Of a DNA stretch of 64,000 nucleotides, positions 10,077-20,844 are shown in pieces. Origin of the DNA: Candidula unifasciata (lineage: Eukaryota > Mollusca > Gastropoda > Stylommatophora > Geomitridae). The position numbers and the translations under genes are program-made. The stretch lies in contig CAJHNH020006623.1 in NCBI GenBank assembly GCA_905116865.2, positions 415,001 through 479,000 on the forward strand. Direction: 5' to 3'. The notes under the pieces are model-generated. The model worked only from the letters and a program-made list of their open reading frames with translations, did no database searches and was not told the DNA's origin. The stretch's first letter is position 1; each line of letters opens with the position of its first letter.

Positions 10077-10122
10077 CATTAGAATTAAAAATTTTTAGTT
10101 TAGTATTTCTTTTTTTTTCTTT

Positions 10123-10864
10123 TTACCTCCACAAATTCCCTAGTGCTATGAAAGCCCCTCTTGCCTTTTGTATTCTTATTTTAATATCTCTATCAGTTCC
10201 TCCATCTGTATCTACATTACTGCCTAAATAGGTGTACGACGCCACGTCTTGGAGTGGGGTGCCATTAAGAGAAACCACATTACTATTTGCCTGATTTATT
10301 CTCATTATCTTTGTCTTTCCTTTATGGATTTTCAGACCAAGCTTCTGTGATCTCGCATTAAGTATATTTAATTTATCTTGCATCTGATTCCGTGAATGGG
10401 ACAGAAGAGCAATATCATCAGCGAAGTCCAGATCATCAAGCTGTTTTGTAGGGGTCCACTGAATTCCATTCTTGGTGTTAGCAGTTACTGTTTTCATAGT
10501 CCAGTCTCTAGCCAGTAAAAATAAGAGAGGCGACAAAAGACATCCCTGTCGCACACCTGTTTTTATTTCAAATGCATCTGTTAGCTTTCCCTCATGAAGA
10601 ACTCGACATTTCATGTCTTTATATGTTGCCTTTACTAAGTTGATAATTTTCTGTGGGATTTATATAGTGCCCCATCAATTTCCAGAGAGATTCCCTATCT
10701 ATGCTGTCAAATGCTTTTTCATAGTCTATAAATCCAATGTAAAGTGGTGAGTTCAGTTCAATGCTTTGTTCTATTATAATACGTAATGTGGCTATCTGAT
10801 CAGTACAGGATCTGTTTGACCGAAAACCTGCCTGCTCATCTCTTAGCATTTTTATCAATAGCAT
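10123..10864 (-). pseudogene. LINE reverse transcriptase domain
   Basis: Two overlapping frames cover the RT core. 10619-10864 reads DEQAGFRSNRSCTDQIATL and FIDYEKAFDSIDRESLW, with the first catalytic Asp in FIDYEKAFD. 10123-10614 reads GVRQGCLLSPLLF, LDDLDFADDIALLSH (catalytic FADD), LGLKIHKGKTKIM, and YTYLGSNVDTDGG. The frame breaks between them near 10,615-10,680. All catalytic motifs are present, but no single frame joins them. Confidence 0.92.
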
Positions 10865-11083
10865 CTTTTAATCTTTCCAAAATAATTCTACTTAATATTT
10901 TTCCAGGAACTGACAGCAACATAATTCCTCTATAGTTTTCACACTCCTGTAGATCATCTTTTTTTGGGCAGTGTCACAAGATATCCTTCTCTCCAGTCTG
11001 CTGGTATTTCTCCGGTCTCCCAGACTTTACTGAATAATCTATGTAGCAATTCTGTTGATGTGTTTATGTTGGTCCTGATGGCT

Positions 11084-11962
11084 TCAGCTGGGATACCGTC
11101 TGGGCCTGTCGCCTTTCCTTCCTTGAGAAGATTTATAGCATTTTCTTATTTCCTCTTTGGATGGTATCTCACAGTTGATATCCAGTTCCATTTCTGAAGG
11201 CTGGATATCTGGGGGAACCTCTGGGCCTGTCGCCTTTCCTTCCTTGAGAAGATTTATAGCTTTTCTTATTTCCTCTTTGGATGGTATCTCACAGTTGATA
11301 TCCAGTTCCATTTCTGAAGGCTGGATATCTGGGGGAACCTCTGGGCCTGGTCTATTTAGAAGCATTTCAAAATATTCAACCCATCTGTCCATTTGATCTT
11401 TAGTGTTAGTAAGTACCTTTCCTTGACTATTTTTGATTGATCCAGTTGGCTGAATATATTTACCTACCAATTTTCTTGTGTTACTGTAAAGTTCTCTGAG
11501 GTTTCCTTTTGCTGCTGCTGTCGCTGCTTCTTGTGCTAGATCATTTAGATATTTCACTTTATCTGCCCTTATATGCCTCCTAACTTCCTTGTTGGCTTCT
11601 ATGTATTTCTCCTGAGCTCTAGCTTTAGCAGCTCTAGTTTTGCTATTGTTTAATTCTGCCTTTTTACTTTTCCTATCTTCAATCAGTTTAATGGTTTCTG
11701 GTGTTATCCATGCTTTATGTTTCCTTTCTTTCTTGCCAAGAACTTCTACGCAAGATTCATTCCAGATTTCTCTGATCTGATCCCAGCAGACTCCTGTGTT
11801 GACATCTTCAGCTAACTGCTGCAACACCTGGTACTTATTAGAGACCGTAACTGAGAACTGTTCCTTAATTTCTCTATCTCTGAGAAAGCCTACATTATAT
11901 TGGTTTCTATGATTATAAGATGTTGTATATCTTTTTAGTTTCAACTTGATTTTACTTACCAC
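11084..11962 (-). pseudogene. LINE linker between endonuclease and RT
   Basis: A 292-residue open stretch starts at the endonuclease end (VSKIKLKLKRY). It is rich in Lys/Arg/Glu, includes KAWITPETIKLIEDRKSKKA, and ends at the RT entry SKEEIRKAINLLKEGKATGP. The last part appears twice because of the 120-bp tandem duplication. The second copy goes out of frame through a one-base difference. Confidence 0.85.
11101..11340. repeat. 120-bp tandem duplication inside the LINE
   Basis: 11101-11220 and 11221-11340 are almost identical. The clear difference is gcattttc versus gcttttc, one base longer or shorter. The duplication repeats the coding segment EVPPDIQPSEMELDINCEIP and breaks the frame. Confidence 0.95.
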
Positions 11963-12841
11963 CAGAAATGGTCAGTAAATACATCGGCACCTCTGAAAGC
12001 CCTAACATCGTAAAGGGATGATCTAAACTTTTTGTTAATAGATATGTGGTCAATTTGATTAGTCGTCTTATGCTCTGGTGATTCCCATGTTGCCTTGTGT
12101 ATACTTTTATGGGAAAAAATACTTCCACCAATAACATACTGGTTACCTGCGTAAAAAATTGGTGAACAAATCTCCATTTTCATTCATTACTCCTAGACCA
12201 TGTCTTCCCATAATTTCTACATAACCTGTGTTGCCTGATCCTATCTTAGCATTCAAGTCACCCATCAAAATGTTTAAGTTGCCCTTTCTTTCATTATTTA
12301 TAATATTTTGAAGCTGCATGTAAAATTCTTCCTTAACAGATGCATCTTTATCATTTGTTGGTGCATAACACTGCATTACCGACATGTTCACCTTCTGTTT
12401 AACTGTTCTAAAAGATGCTCTTATTATTCTGGGACTCACAGCTTCCAATTCTATTAGTGCCCTGTCTGCTTCTTTTGATAGCATCAGGGCCACTCCTTCA
12501 CTGTGCGGCGATTTTTCCTCTGTGTGTCCTGAGAACAAAATAGTTTCTCCTGAATTTAGAATACTTTTCCCTGCCCCAGTCCATCTAGTTTCACATAACC
12601 CTAAAATACTAATTCTATAATGTTTCATTTCCTTTGCTGCTTCCATTGTTCTTCCTATATCATAGAGAGTTCTAACATTCCAGGTGCCAATTCTGGAGGT
12701 TTTCCTAGCTGAGAGGAGGTACGTCAACGATCCGGACTCCTTACGGCTTTCTCCACACCGTGTCATACTTCTTCTATTTGAAGAGCCTTCCCTCATCTTG
12801 GTTGGCTGGATTTTATTGTCTTCTCTTTTTGACTTATCCAT
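11956..12841 (-). pseudogene. LINE APE-type endonuclease domain
   Basis: The reading starts at MDKSKREDNK. It has the expected motifs in order: RIGTWNVRTL (Asn), ILGLCETRW (metal-binding Glu), MQCYAPTNDKD (Tyr) and ILMGDLNAKIG (Asp-x-Asn). After a frameshift near 12,160 come TNQIDHI and ADVFTDHF (terminal Asp-His). The catalytic residues are all visible, but the frame is split in two or three places. Confidence 0.9.
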
Positions 12842-12992
12842 GGTTGGTTGGTTTTTGTGGCTATGGTTTTTACAGGATGAGGTAGCCAACCTCGAGCCCA
12901 ACCCTACCCTTAGTCGCCTCTTACGACATGCCTGGCAGGGTGCAGTGTCACTATTCTTTGCTTCCCGTGAGGGCCCTGGTGACACACGGGCG
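12842..12992 (-). promoter_or_regulatory. LINE 5' leader (internal-promoter region)
   Basis: About 150 nt lie between the element start and the first Met of the endonuclease frame. The leader contains atgtcgtaagaggcgactaa, which the GAA-tail SINEs share with one mismatch. RTE-type elements are transcribed from such leaders, but no core promoter motif can be pointed to here. Confidence 0.5.
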
Positions 12993-13007
12993 ACTGCACA
13001 CACATAT
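12993..13007. repeat. Target-site duplication, right copy
   Basis: actgcacacacatat. See the left copy at 9644-9656. Confidence 0.8.
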
Positions 13008-13725
13008 AAGATAGTTAATGTGTGGGAATTTACTTGAATGTAGTAATCATATAGTCTGCCTGTATTGTTTTGGAGAACTTGTGCTTAACTTGCTCTAGCA
13101 AGTTTCCTATTTGTGATGTTTTTTTCCTTATTGTAACTATGAATTCACATTTTATTTACAGCTTTGCAGTTGTGTTGTAAGTCTGTAATATGTGTTGTTA
13201 TGTAGATTGTTTCCTCCAGTTATGGTCGTCTATATTGTAGAGTCTAGAACTTGTGTAATGTCAAGAAAATCATTGTATGTATGACTAAACGTTCCTGTAA
13301 GTTAAAAATGTGCATATTTGACTTTGATTAATATAAACATGTATTGCCCTGAAAATTAATTTTTTGTGTGTAGGTCTTTTGTGTGTGCCAGTGTATCTAA
13401 TTGTGTGCTTCAGTTTGTACGCTTTAGTTTTTCTATGTCTAATTTCGAACAGTTGTTCATTTCTTGTCTCTGTGAAATCGCAACGTTTGCGTGATGAGTT
13501 AACGGTGATAAGACATGTATTCTGTTACAAAGAACTGATTCACTTCACATAATTAAGAATACATTATGTAAATGTCTCTGTCAACTTAGCTGGCCAAAAC
13601 AATTAGCAAGAGTTTTTTAACTCCTACCCTGATCTACTGAGGTAAATCGTTGATAATTTGCCGATAAGTAAACAATAAAGTGGAAGATGTGTCGTTTTAT
13701 AGACACAGGAAACATACAAAACTAG
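13008..13725. other. Unassigned AT-rich sequence
   Basis: No gene or repeat family was recognised. It is TG/T-rich with short open frames only. Confidence 0.4.
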
Positions 13726-13727
13726 TA

Positions 13728-13985
13728 TAGAAGATATCTCCAAAGAAAATGGTCAGAAGGAGACAATTTGCATTTGTTGGTTAATTCATGATAAAGAGAA
13801 AATCGGAGTACATCGTGACAGTGGGGATGATCGGAAAAGGAGAAAACTAAGCAGAGGGAGACCTAGGAAGATGAGGCCAGACAGTTTTATATCATGACAA
13901 GATCACCTGTGGCATAAATGATATAAAGTTCTCGAGACAGAAGGCTGTGATTAGAGACGATTACCAACTTCACATGGCTTAGACG
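13728..13985 (+). mobile_element. LINE C-terminal fragment
   Basis: The plus strand reads MVRRRQFAFVG, then FMIKRKSEYIVTVGMIGKG, an RGRPR-like degenerate stretch, and VIRDDYQLHMA. This is the GH-type tail region of a LINE ORF with stops. Confidence 0.55.
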
Positions 13986-14029
13986 AAAAGACGACGTGTG
14001 TTACACTGTGTTTGTTTCCTTGCATTTTC

Positions 14030-14420
14030 CCGTTTGCCTTTTTAAAGCTGATATGTCTGATACATGTTGAATGCCAAAATAGAAACGTCATCACACCACT
14101 CGGGACATTCAATAAGTGCTCGACTCCTGTCTTCAACAGCTTCTGTTGTCTTCTATTTTTATGATGCGATTTTTCGTTATTTGAAGCCCTACTCTGGCTT
14201 TTGCCAGGGGCCGCAATATAGCTCGGTCATAAATATGGTCTAAATGCTAAACGCGGTTTCTGGGACCTCTCCACGGGTGATCCTCATCCACATGGTGGCA
14301 CTTTGTGTCATTGGATGTTTATCGCTTGTGTGATGTCCTTGTGGGGTTAAAGAAGATAGACAGAAATATCTCTTTCGCCTTTCCCTTGGGAAAAACTCAA
14401 CGGACCAAATCAATTCGCGT
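14030..14420 (-). mobile_element. LINE 3' end plus dispersed Pol-III-like module
   Basis: 14030-14150 is another copy of the RNase-H LINE's 3' end (cactcgggacattcaataagtgctcg). 14175-14350 carries gaagccctactctggcttttgccaggggccgcaatatag and gtttatcgcttgtgtgatgtcc. These modules recur at 44816-44880, 45175-45295, 45550-45660, 52920, 53745 and 63965. Non-coding. Confidence 0.55.
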
Positions 14421-15165
14421 TTTCTATGCATTTGGTATACTCCCAGTATAGAGCCATCTAATCATAACACCTAGAGGGGAATTGTTTCTAATCATTTGTT
14501 GAACTTCTGATTCTGCATTCGCAGCTAAGTGTGATTATGACCCTATACTAGTCAGATTATTGCACTAACTCTTTGGCCCATTCCTCTCCTCGCACAATAT
14601 TATTCAACCTGCACATTGTGTGTGTGCGTGTGTGCGTGTCTTTGTTTTACTTGTTTCCTTATTTTAAACTGCCGATAAGTCATCAAGGGCGATATGTGAG
14701 TGTATATTTGTGAATTACAAAAGACCTACTGTTCTGCAAAGGTTGCTTATTTTCAGTGACCATGCCACAGGGTTCTTTGTGTTAGTTTTCAGGTTTACAA
14801 AAGTATCATTGGATTTTGAACACTGCTCTCAATCCTTGCACACTTTTGGGTGGTTCTGTATTCACAGAGCTTTGTTTGTTTCGTTGTTGTTCATGTTGAT
14901 AATCATGATGGTATCATGATATACTAGAGGGTGTGTATAAGTCTATACTAAAATAACTGAATTTTTTGGGGGCATCCAATTATTAAATGTTAGGGAAATG
15001 ACATCACTGCGCTGAGCTTCTTCGGACTTGGACTTGAGTTAGAGGAAGAACGGAGCACTTATGGGTTACTATCCCTTGTGCCATGATGTTGATCCGTTTT
15101 TTAAAACCACAAAACCGGAAATTATAAAATATGTTGTACTATAAAAGCGATAACGAAAGAGTCGA
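14420..15165. other. Unassigned
   Basis: It contains a short (TG)n stretch near 14618-14640 and no recognisable gene. Confidence 0.4.
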
Positions 15166-15169
15166 TACA

Positions 15170-15300
15170 GAGTTCATTAGAGTTTATTCAAGAACCGATA
15201 TCAGAGCACTCGGGGCGAATTAAGCGCTCTTTCCCATCTTTAGCAGCCAGCGAAGAGTTCCGATACTAATGCAGCATTCTGATTAAACTTCCGTCTTCCC
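15170..15300 (-). mobile_element. 3' end of the RNase-H-bearing LINE
   Basis: agagcactcggggcgaattaagcgctc and gcagccagcgaagagttcc match the module at 5930-6060. Confidence 0.6.
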
Positions 15301-15719
15301 TTTCCTCTGAGCCTGAGCCTGAGGAATTCTAAGGAAAACAACTTTGGTAAAAAAAAAAAAAAAAAACATGTATAATGTTGTATCACAGTCTATAAAAATC
15401 ACACATTTTAATGTAATTTAGCATATAATTCGAATAGTTTGAAATTTGGGTTCATTTCACGTAATCATGCGCGCCGTTTTATTCATAAATCATGGAACTG
15501 CTCTGGGGCATCAGGGTGTGAGCTTAGTCTAGATTATTTAGGGGACATCACCAGTGACGTGCGATGTTGCGTATCACACGTTGGTCATTGAGCCGCTCTG
15601 TGGGCGGTTTGTTTGAATTGCCGATGTGAGCGGCATACATTTTCTGGAGTTAGTGTCAGCGCTGACCAACCAGCACTAACAAGCAGAGAGGTGTTACATT
15701 CCCGCAGGACCACGGCGGC

Positions 15720-16320
15720 ATCTTGCCATCTTCGTCTAGACGCTGCTTATCTAAAAATCACCATTTCATAGTCCTGACTCTGTGCGGCGATCGTGAGGAT
15801 TATTGGAGATGCTGTCATGCTGATTGTCGATGGAAAGTGGCTCTTAGAAAAGGCACGTGGCTGGAGCGCGCACGTCTGAGTTTCAGACAGACAGGGGTGA
15901 TAATTTTTGAATACTGATGGAGTGGGGACTAGACGAGCCATCTCGTTGTGTCAGTCAGTCAGAGCTGGGGATGTCACATTAGACAACGGTTACCTGCACT
16001 AGTTACTTGAGAAAGTTTGTGCACATAAGCGGATGATAACGAATCCTGCAGTGATCTGGGTGACCGAATACGACGGTCGAAATATCGACGAGAGCCTCTT
16101 TACTAGACGCAAGAAGGAAGTTGGTCGAGTCTTGCCGAAGCAATGTATTTTCGGTGACATTTGCCGTGATTCAGGCGACTGTTTCATGTTCTGCGTCTAT
16201 AAAAAGGACATGCACTCGTCCTGGCACTACAGTTGTGTCGGATATATACTGACACGGCGAAAGTGAAGAATTGTCGACTTTTGTTTACCGCAGAAAATCG
16301 GAAAGCAATCACAACTCACT
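15720..16320 (+). pseudogene. Merlin/ISXO2-like transposase fossil 1
   Basis: The N-terminal part reads LCGDREDYWRCCHADCRWK, then RKGTWLERARLSF. This is the zinc-ribbon plus 'R-x-G-(S/T)-W' signature of IS1595/ISXO2-type transposases. After stops, the DDE part reads NIDESLFTRRKKEVGRVLPK, then QCIFGDICRDSGDCFMFCV. A frame change gives RPGTTVVSDIY. The first Asp (IDES) and second Asp (SDIY) of the DDE triad are thus recognisable. In animals this domain belongs to Merlin DNA transposons. Several stops and at least two frameshifts make it dead. No terminal inverted repeats were identified. Confidence 0.82.
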
Positions 16321-16324
16321 GTCG

Positions 16325-16700
16325 GTTCTTATTAGGACCCGCTGCCCTAACGACCGGCTCCGACCAGGACAGCTACGGAGCTCTTTAGCGCCATCCAGAA
16401 ACAAAAAGATAAAAGAGATGTAAACGGTTGTTGTAACACACCCCGCGGGTCTCGGTTGTACGCTCTCGGGGGCGGGGTTAAATTGTTCGCTTGACACAGA
16501 CAGACATTAAACTTCATTTTATTTTTTTTCTCTCACCAGTTTCAACACTTTGTAAGTTGAAAACGTCCAATATGTATGTCTTATTGCAACTGATTGTCCA
16601 TCACCAGATGTGTGATATATGTGTGTTGCATACTTTAGCTGTCAATCATCTCTATGGTGTGATCAAAATCTTCTTAAAGCTTTTATCTATGCAATAGGGC
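16325..16700 (+). repeat. Downstream module, copy 1
   Basis: ccctaacgaccggctccgac, then agctacggagctctttagcgccatccagaaac and a later tttctctcaccagtttcaac segment, recur in the same order and orientation at 19150-19720. It follows the first Merlin fossil, so it may belong to that element's non-coding end. Confidence 0.75.
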
Positions 16701-17540
16701 CAATACGAATGCCAGTCCTACCGTCGCCCCCGTGCGCTTCCTTACGGCTGTACAGATTCATAAAGGTAAATTCAACGAAGTCGCATACGCTCCATCGATG
16801 CTAGACTTTGCGAAGGACTGGCGGTTGACCTGTCTAGTCATTAAAAGTACCCTGAGTTAATCCGGAAGACTGGCCTGCGACCTAACATAGTTCTCCGCTC
16901 TTCGGAGAAACGTCAGCTCATCCTGATTGAACTGACTGTGCCGTATGAGTCGCGAATGGACGAAAGCCTTATGTACAAGCTCGAGAAGTACAGTGACCTA
17001 GCGGCTGGTCTGAGGAGAGACGAAGCGCACACAGTAAGAATCTTCGCAGTCGATGTAGGCGCAAGAGGTCTCGTTTCCTCTTCACTCTACGATGTGATTA
17101 AACAACTAGGCTTGCGAGGTAATGAACGCAAACGAAAACTAAAACAGCGAGGTTGCTGAGAGGGCCTCGAGCTGGCTCTGGACACAACGGAACATCGTGG
17201 GGGACGGGCCTCGGTTACTGGTGGGGGTGTCTAGTGGAAAAGAATGTCTTATCCCTCAAAGTCCATCGTGTCCATATTGTCTGCCAATGTCCCTCTGCCA
17301 CCTGCCAACAAAGTCCAACATGTATCCGGTAAACCAAACGTAAGCTTGCCACTTGGTCGTCCAGGTAAGCAGACAGCTTCAATTTTGCTACCGCAACGAC
17401 TTCTTATCTCACAGTACTGTTTGCAAAATCACCAATTCGTTTTGTCCCTCTCCGATAACATCCGGTATTACGTGCGGCAGGAGAAACCAACCCTGAGCTT
17501 TATGAACTCAGTTGGTCACACTCTCTGAAAATGTCTAGGA
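16690..17540 (+). mobile_element. LINE-like C-terminal region (ELTVPYE type), copy 1
   Basis: The reading includes LILIELTVPYESRMDESLMY, then KLEKYSDLAAGLR and VDVGARGLVSSSLYDVIKQL. After a frame change comes AERASSWLWTQRN. This is the widespread extreme C-terminus of a class of reverse-transcriptase-encoding elements (ELTVPWE...KRxKY...VEVGCRGF...). The non-coding trailer continues to about 17540. Copies lie at 34.5 kb (same strand) and 58.7 kb (opposite strand). Confidence 0.7.
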
Positions 17541-17950
17541 GCTCGTTGGCCGAAACATTTGTCGACGAGAGGTTACTTCTACTGACGATGGGTAGACTAC
17601 TGCTGTGCATGCTCCCCTGTGCAGTTTCTTCTTATAGACGCAAGAATGAAGTCGGTCGAGTCTTGCCGAGGCAATGGGTGTTCGGTGGCATCTGCCGGAA
17701 TATACGCGACTGTTTCATGTTCTGCGTCACCGAAAGAAGAGCGGGGAAACACCGCTACTTATAATAAGGACATGTATTCGTCCTGGCACAACAGTTGTTT
17801 CGGATATATACTGACACGGCGAAAGTCACGACTTGTCCTCTTTTGTCTACAGCAGAAAATCTGAACGCTATCACAGCTCACTTTCTGTTCTTTTTAGGAC
17901 ACCGTCGTATGGCAGTTTTGTCGCGCACATTTACTCACGGATTATTTTCG
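17541..17950 (+). pseudogene. Merlin/ISXO2-like transposase fossil 2
   Basis: SYRRKNEVGRVLPRQWVFGG, then ICRNIRDCFMFCV and, in another frame, IRPGTTVVSDIY, match fossil 1 residue by residue over the central DDE region. The zinc-ribbon part is missing, and the upstream flank is the LINE-like trailer. Both fossils end in related sequence (tgttctt.ttaggacaccg). This is a truncated, inactive copy. Confidence 0.78.
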
Positions 17951-19149
17951 CAAATCCCTCAGGTGCTCTGAGACAGGGGTGTTTTGAATGGTGGCTCTCG
18001 TTCGTCTAGAGGCCTAACCCTCGGTTCAAACTTCCATTTAACCTGTCTCAGGAATGAGGTGACTCGAGCTCTGACTCCACAGGGTTTTTATGAACTCTTG
18101 GGTACCTCTCGGTCAGACATCCCCATTACTAAATTTGACCCCAGACTGGTAAACAACGTGAACACAGTCAAATATATAGACAACAGTGAATATGACAAGA
18201 CATGAACACTTTTCTGACTACGATAATTGATTCCACTAAGACCAAACCTTTCTAAGAACAAAAAGTCTTATGAACTAAACCTCAATGTATTCAATACTCC
18301 ATAACAAGAAAGATTAAAAGTTGCACAAATAACTAGCATGATTGTTCAAGTCTTTGAAGAATAGTGGCTAGAGAAAAAGTCTTTCTATATGGCTACATCC
18401 ATTTCCAGTATCATCATAGCGTGGAGGTCTGAGACAGATTATGAAGGCACATCTGGACTCAAGCCGCTAATGTAGTGCTTCTCTGACTTATCTGCAGCTC
18501 CTCACGGTGCCGGAAGGTGGAATTCTGCAACGTCCCGCTTCTCAGAATGTCTCCGCACGATTGAGATTACCCCTGGGATTGATTAAATGACAATCAACTT
18601 CCCAGAGACTGGTGGATGGAGGCTTCACAGACAGTAAAACATATCAGGCAATGGCTAATCAACGCAGGTCGGTTGCTTCCCCGGTGTTGGTTGGTGGGAG
18701 AGCACGACTACGCCACGGATGCTTGTTGGATCTTCCAATATCCCATGACAATGGATAAAGAGAATAAAGAAGCTTGTCTTTTTTAAGGGTCAAGTGGCTA
18801 CAAAAATGCAACACGTTCGCTCACTTGAACGGACTACGAAGAAGTGACGTATAAAATTATAGTCCCTATCTACGACAGTTGGTGCGAGAATATGGCTCAA
18901 GTACACTGTCAAGCGGTCACACAAATAATCTTAAACGGGCGTAAAAAATGTGTCTTATCATGCAAATTAACACTAACCGCCTAAAAGAAACAATCTAAGA
19001 GTGATTTATATAGATTTCTCACATCTGGACTCCCCCACAACAAACGAACTATGTAACTACGGTCGGACCATCCGATATCATAGTTACAACGACGATTATG
19101 TGGGTGTTCAGATTGTGGGCCAGCCCATTGAGGTAGCTGTGTTGATTCT
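17951..19149. other. Unassigned
   Basis: No family was recognised. There are only short open frames, and no splice-flanked conserved exon was seen. Confidence 0.35.
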
Positions 19150-19720
19150 GTAATGTGATAGACACGCCGCCCTAACGGCTGGCTCTGACCAAGACAGCTA
19201 CGGAGCTTTTTAGCGCCATCCAGAAACAAAAAGAGAAAAGAGCTGTAAACGGTTGTTGTAACCCACCCCGCGAGTCTCGGCAGTACGCTCTCGACCGATG
19301 TGAGTTGCCATGGTTCGGGGAAGAGTGAAGAGGGCGGGGGTAAATTGCTTGCTTGACACAGACAGATGTCCCGGAATAGGCTCACATCCCTGTGACCCAG
19401 AAGAGTCCAAGAAGCTATGAATGAATGGTCAACGTCACGGTTACCATCAACAGAACCGAAATATTTAACTTACAATAGTACAAAAGAAGTTTCTAGAAAT
19501 TGTAGAATATGTAGCTTAAATTAAATGTATTTTAAATATCATTTTTTTATTTTCTCTCACCAGTTTAACCTCTTGGTAAGTTGAAAACGTCAGATAAATA
19601 TGTCTTGTTACAACTGATTGCCCATCACCAGATGTGAGATATATGTGCGTTGCCTACTTTAGCTGACAGTCATCTCTAAGGTGGGATCCAACTCTTCTTT
19701 AGGCTATTATCTATGCTCTG
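19150..19720 (+). repeat. Downstream module, copy 2
   Basis: This is a copy of 16325-16700 with extra sequence (gatgtgagttgccatggttcggggaagag) and an insertion between its two halves. No transposase remnant precedes it. Confidence 0.75.
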
Positions 19721-20559
19721 GTTCTTTTTTTTTTTTTTTTTTTTTTTAATCTTTCTGTCGTCATCACTTGTTTCTTGCTTTTCCCCCTCCATTTTAGTAT
19801 TAGCATACCAGCTTCAGTCCAGATATTTGTATACTTAGTGACACTAAATCCTGCCTGCGTTTGTGTAAGATGATTTTTTGAAAGTTTTGCCTTCTTGCTC
19901 AATTCAAGTGTGTCAGTAAAGGCTTAATACTGAAACTGATTTCCCGACGTCGCTGTATACACATATTACAATTATCTTTGGGATATCACAAACATCATTT
20001 ACTAACAAACACATCAGCGTGGCGTCCTCTGAAAGTATAGAAAGAGTAAAAGTGACTTTGCTAAAGATAAACCAACAGTTACTTAGTAGCTAGGTATGGC
20101 CTCTAGTACTGCAGGTATGCTGTTGTAGTAGATTGAAATGCCCTATCGCAGTATATCTGTGCATGTTCGATGTCACTGCAACTGTTTGTGACTAATAAAG
20201 TCGTTGGCAAGGGTTCGTGCAGATTATATTCTCCATCGACAAATGCTTCACCGCACAGCACTCTAAGAAGCCAACATAGCACTACTGATGGATAGATTTG
20301 TCCACTCCAGGATGTTATAGAAATATTTGTCATGCCACCCTAAGATTTAAAAAAAAAAAAACCTATTCAGTCATGGTTGCAGTCCAACATGGGTGATCCA
20401 AGATATCCCGCTCAGCTAACAAAGAAGTAGGGCCCCCATAACGATTACACCAGCCATGTGTAACCTTCAGTCCTTTTCAGGTAAAGTAACACCATTAGAC
20501 GGTGATAAAATGTTTTATTTGTTCTTCGTTGTCTTCCCTCATTAAAGATCACATGTCTC

Positions 20560-20690
20560 ATAAATATTGAATTAATTATAGACCACACAACCTTAGGATA
20601 TTCGTTTAAGCGCTCCGTCCCCATCGTCAGCATCAGACGCAGAATTCCAATTTTGATGTCACTAGTAAGTCTAACTGCCTGTTTTTTTTT
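20560..20690 (-). mobile_element. 3' end of the RNase-H-bearing LINE
   Basis: It is the same module as at 5930-6060, with ttaagcgctccgtccccatcgtcagcatc readable on the plus strand. Confidence 0.6.
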
Positions 20691-20844
20691 TCTCTGAGTG
20701 CTAAGCGTTAGGCAGATTCCCTGGTCACTACCTTTCACATTGTAGCCTTTGTTGAAATCACTTTTCGCAGATATAAAATATGAAGACTTTATAGTATTAT
20801 TCAAGCAATGTTCTTTTAAAATCATTCTTTCTTTGTTTTCACTA

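Larger units (their letters stand above)
9657..12992 (-). mobile_element. Complete RTE-type LINE, about 3.34 kb, GAA tail
   Basis: On the minus strand the order is a 5' leader of about 150 nt, a start codon near 12841, an APE-type endonuclease, a long linker, a reverse transcriptase and a C-terminus (WRELVEGLCSIGG-stop). A short trailer and (GAA)n at 9657-9677 follow. The single long coding region, microsatellite tail and length fit RTE-like non-LTR elements, whose endonuclease is often mis-annotated as craniofacial development protein 2. A 13-15 bp target-site duplication flanks both ends, so the insertion is full length. Five or more frameshifts and a 120-bp internal duplication make this copy inactive, but it is the youngest-looking element here. 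Confidence 0.92.

Noticed and set aside
15720..17950. Bacterial IS1595/ISXO2 contamination or recent transfer
   Set aside because: The copies are decayed, embedded in eukaryotic repeats and share flanking duplications. Animal Merlin elements explain them.
20445..20825. 126-codon minus-strand frame as a gene
   Set aside because: Its central part is the dispersed LINE 3'-end module also found near 6.0, 14.1 and 15.2 kb. No independent support.
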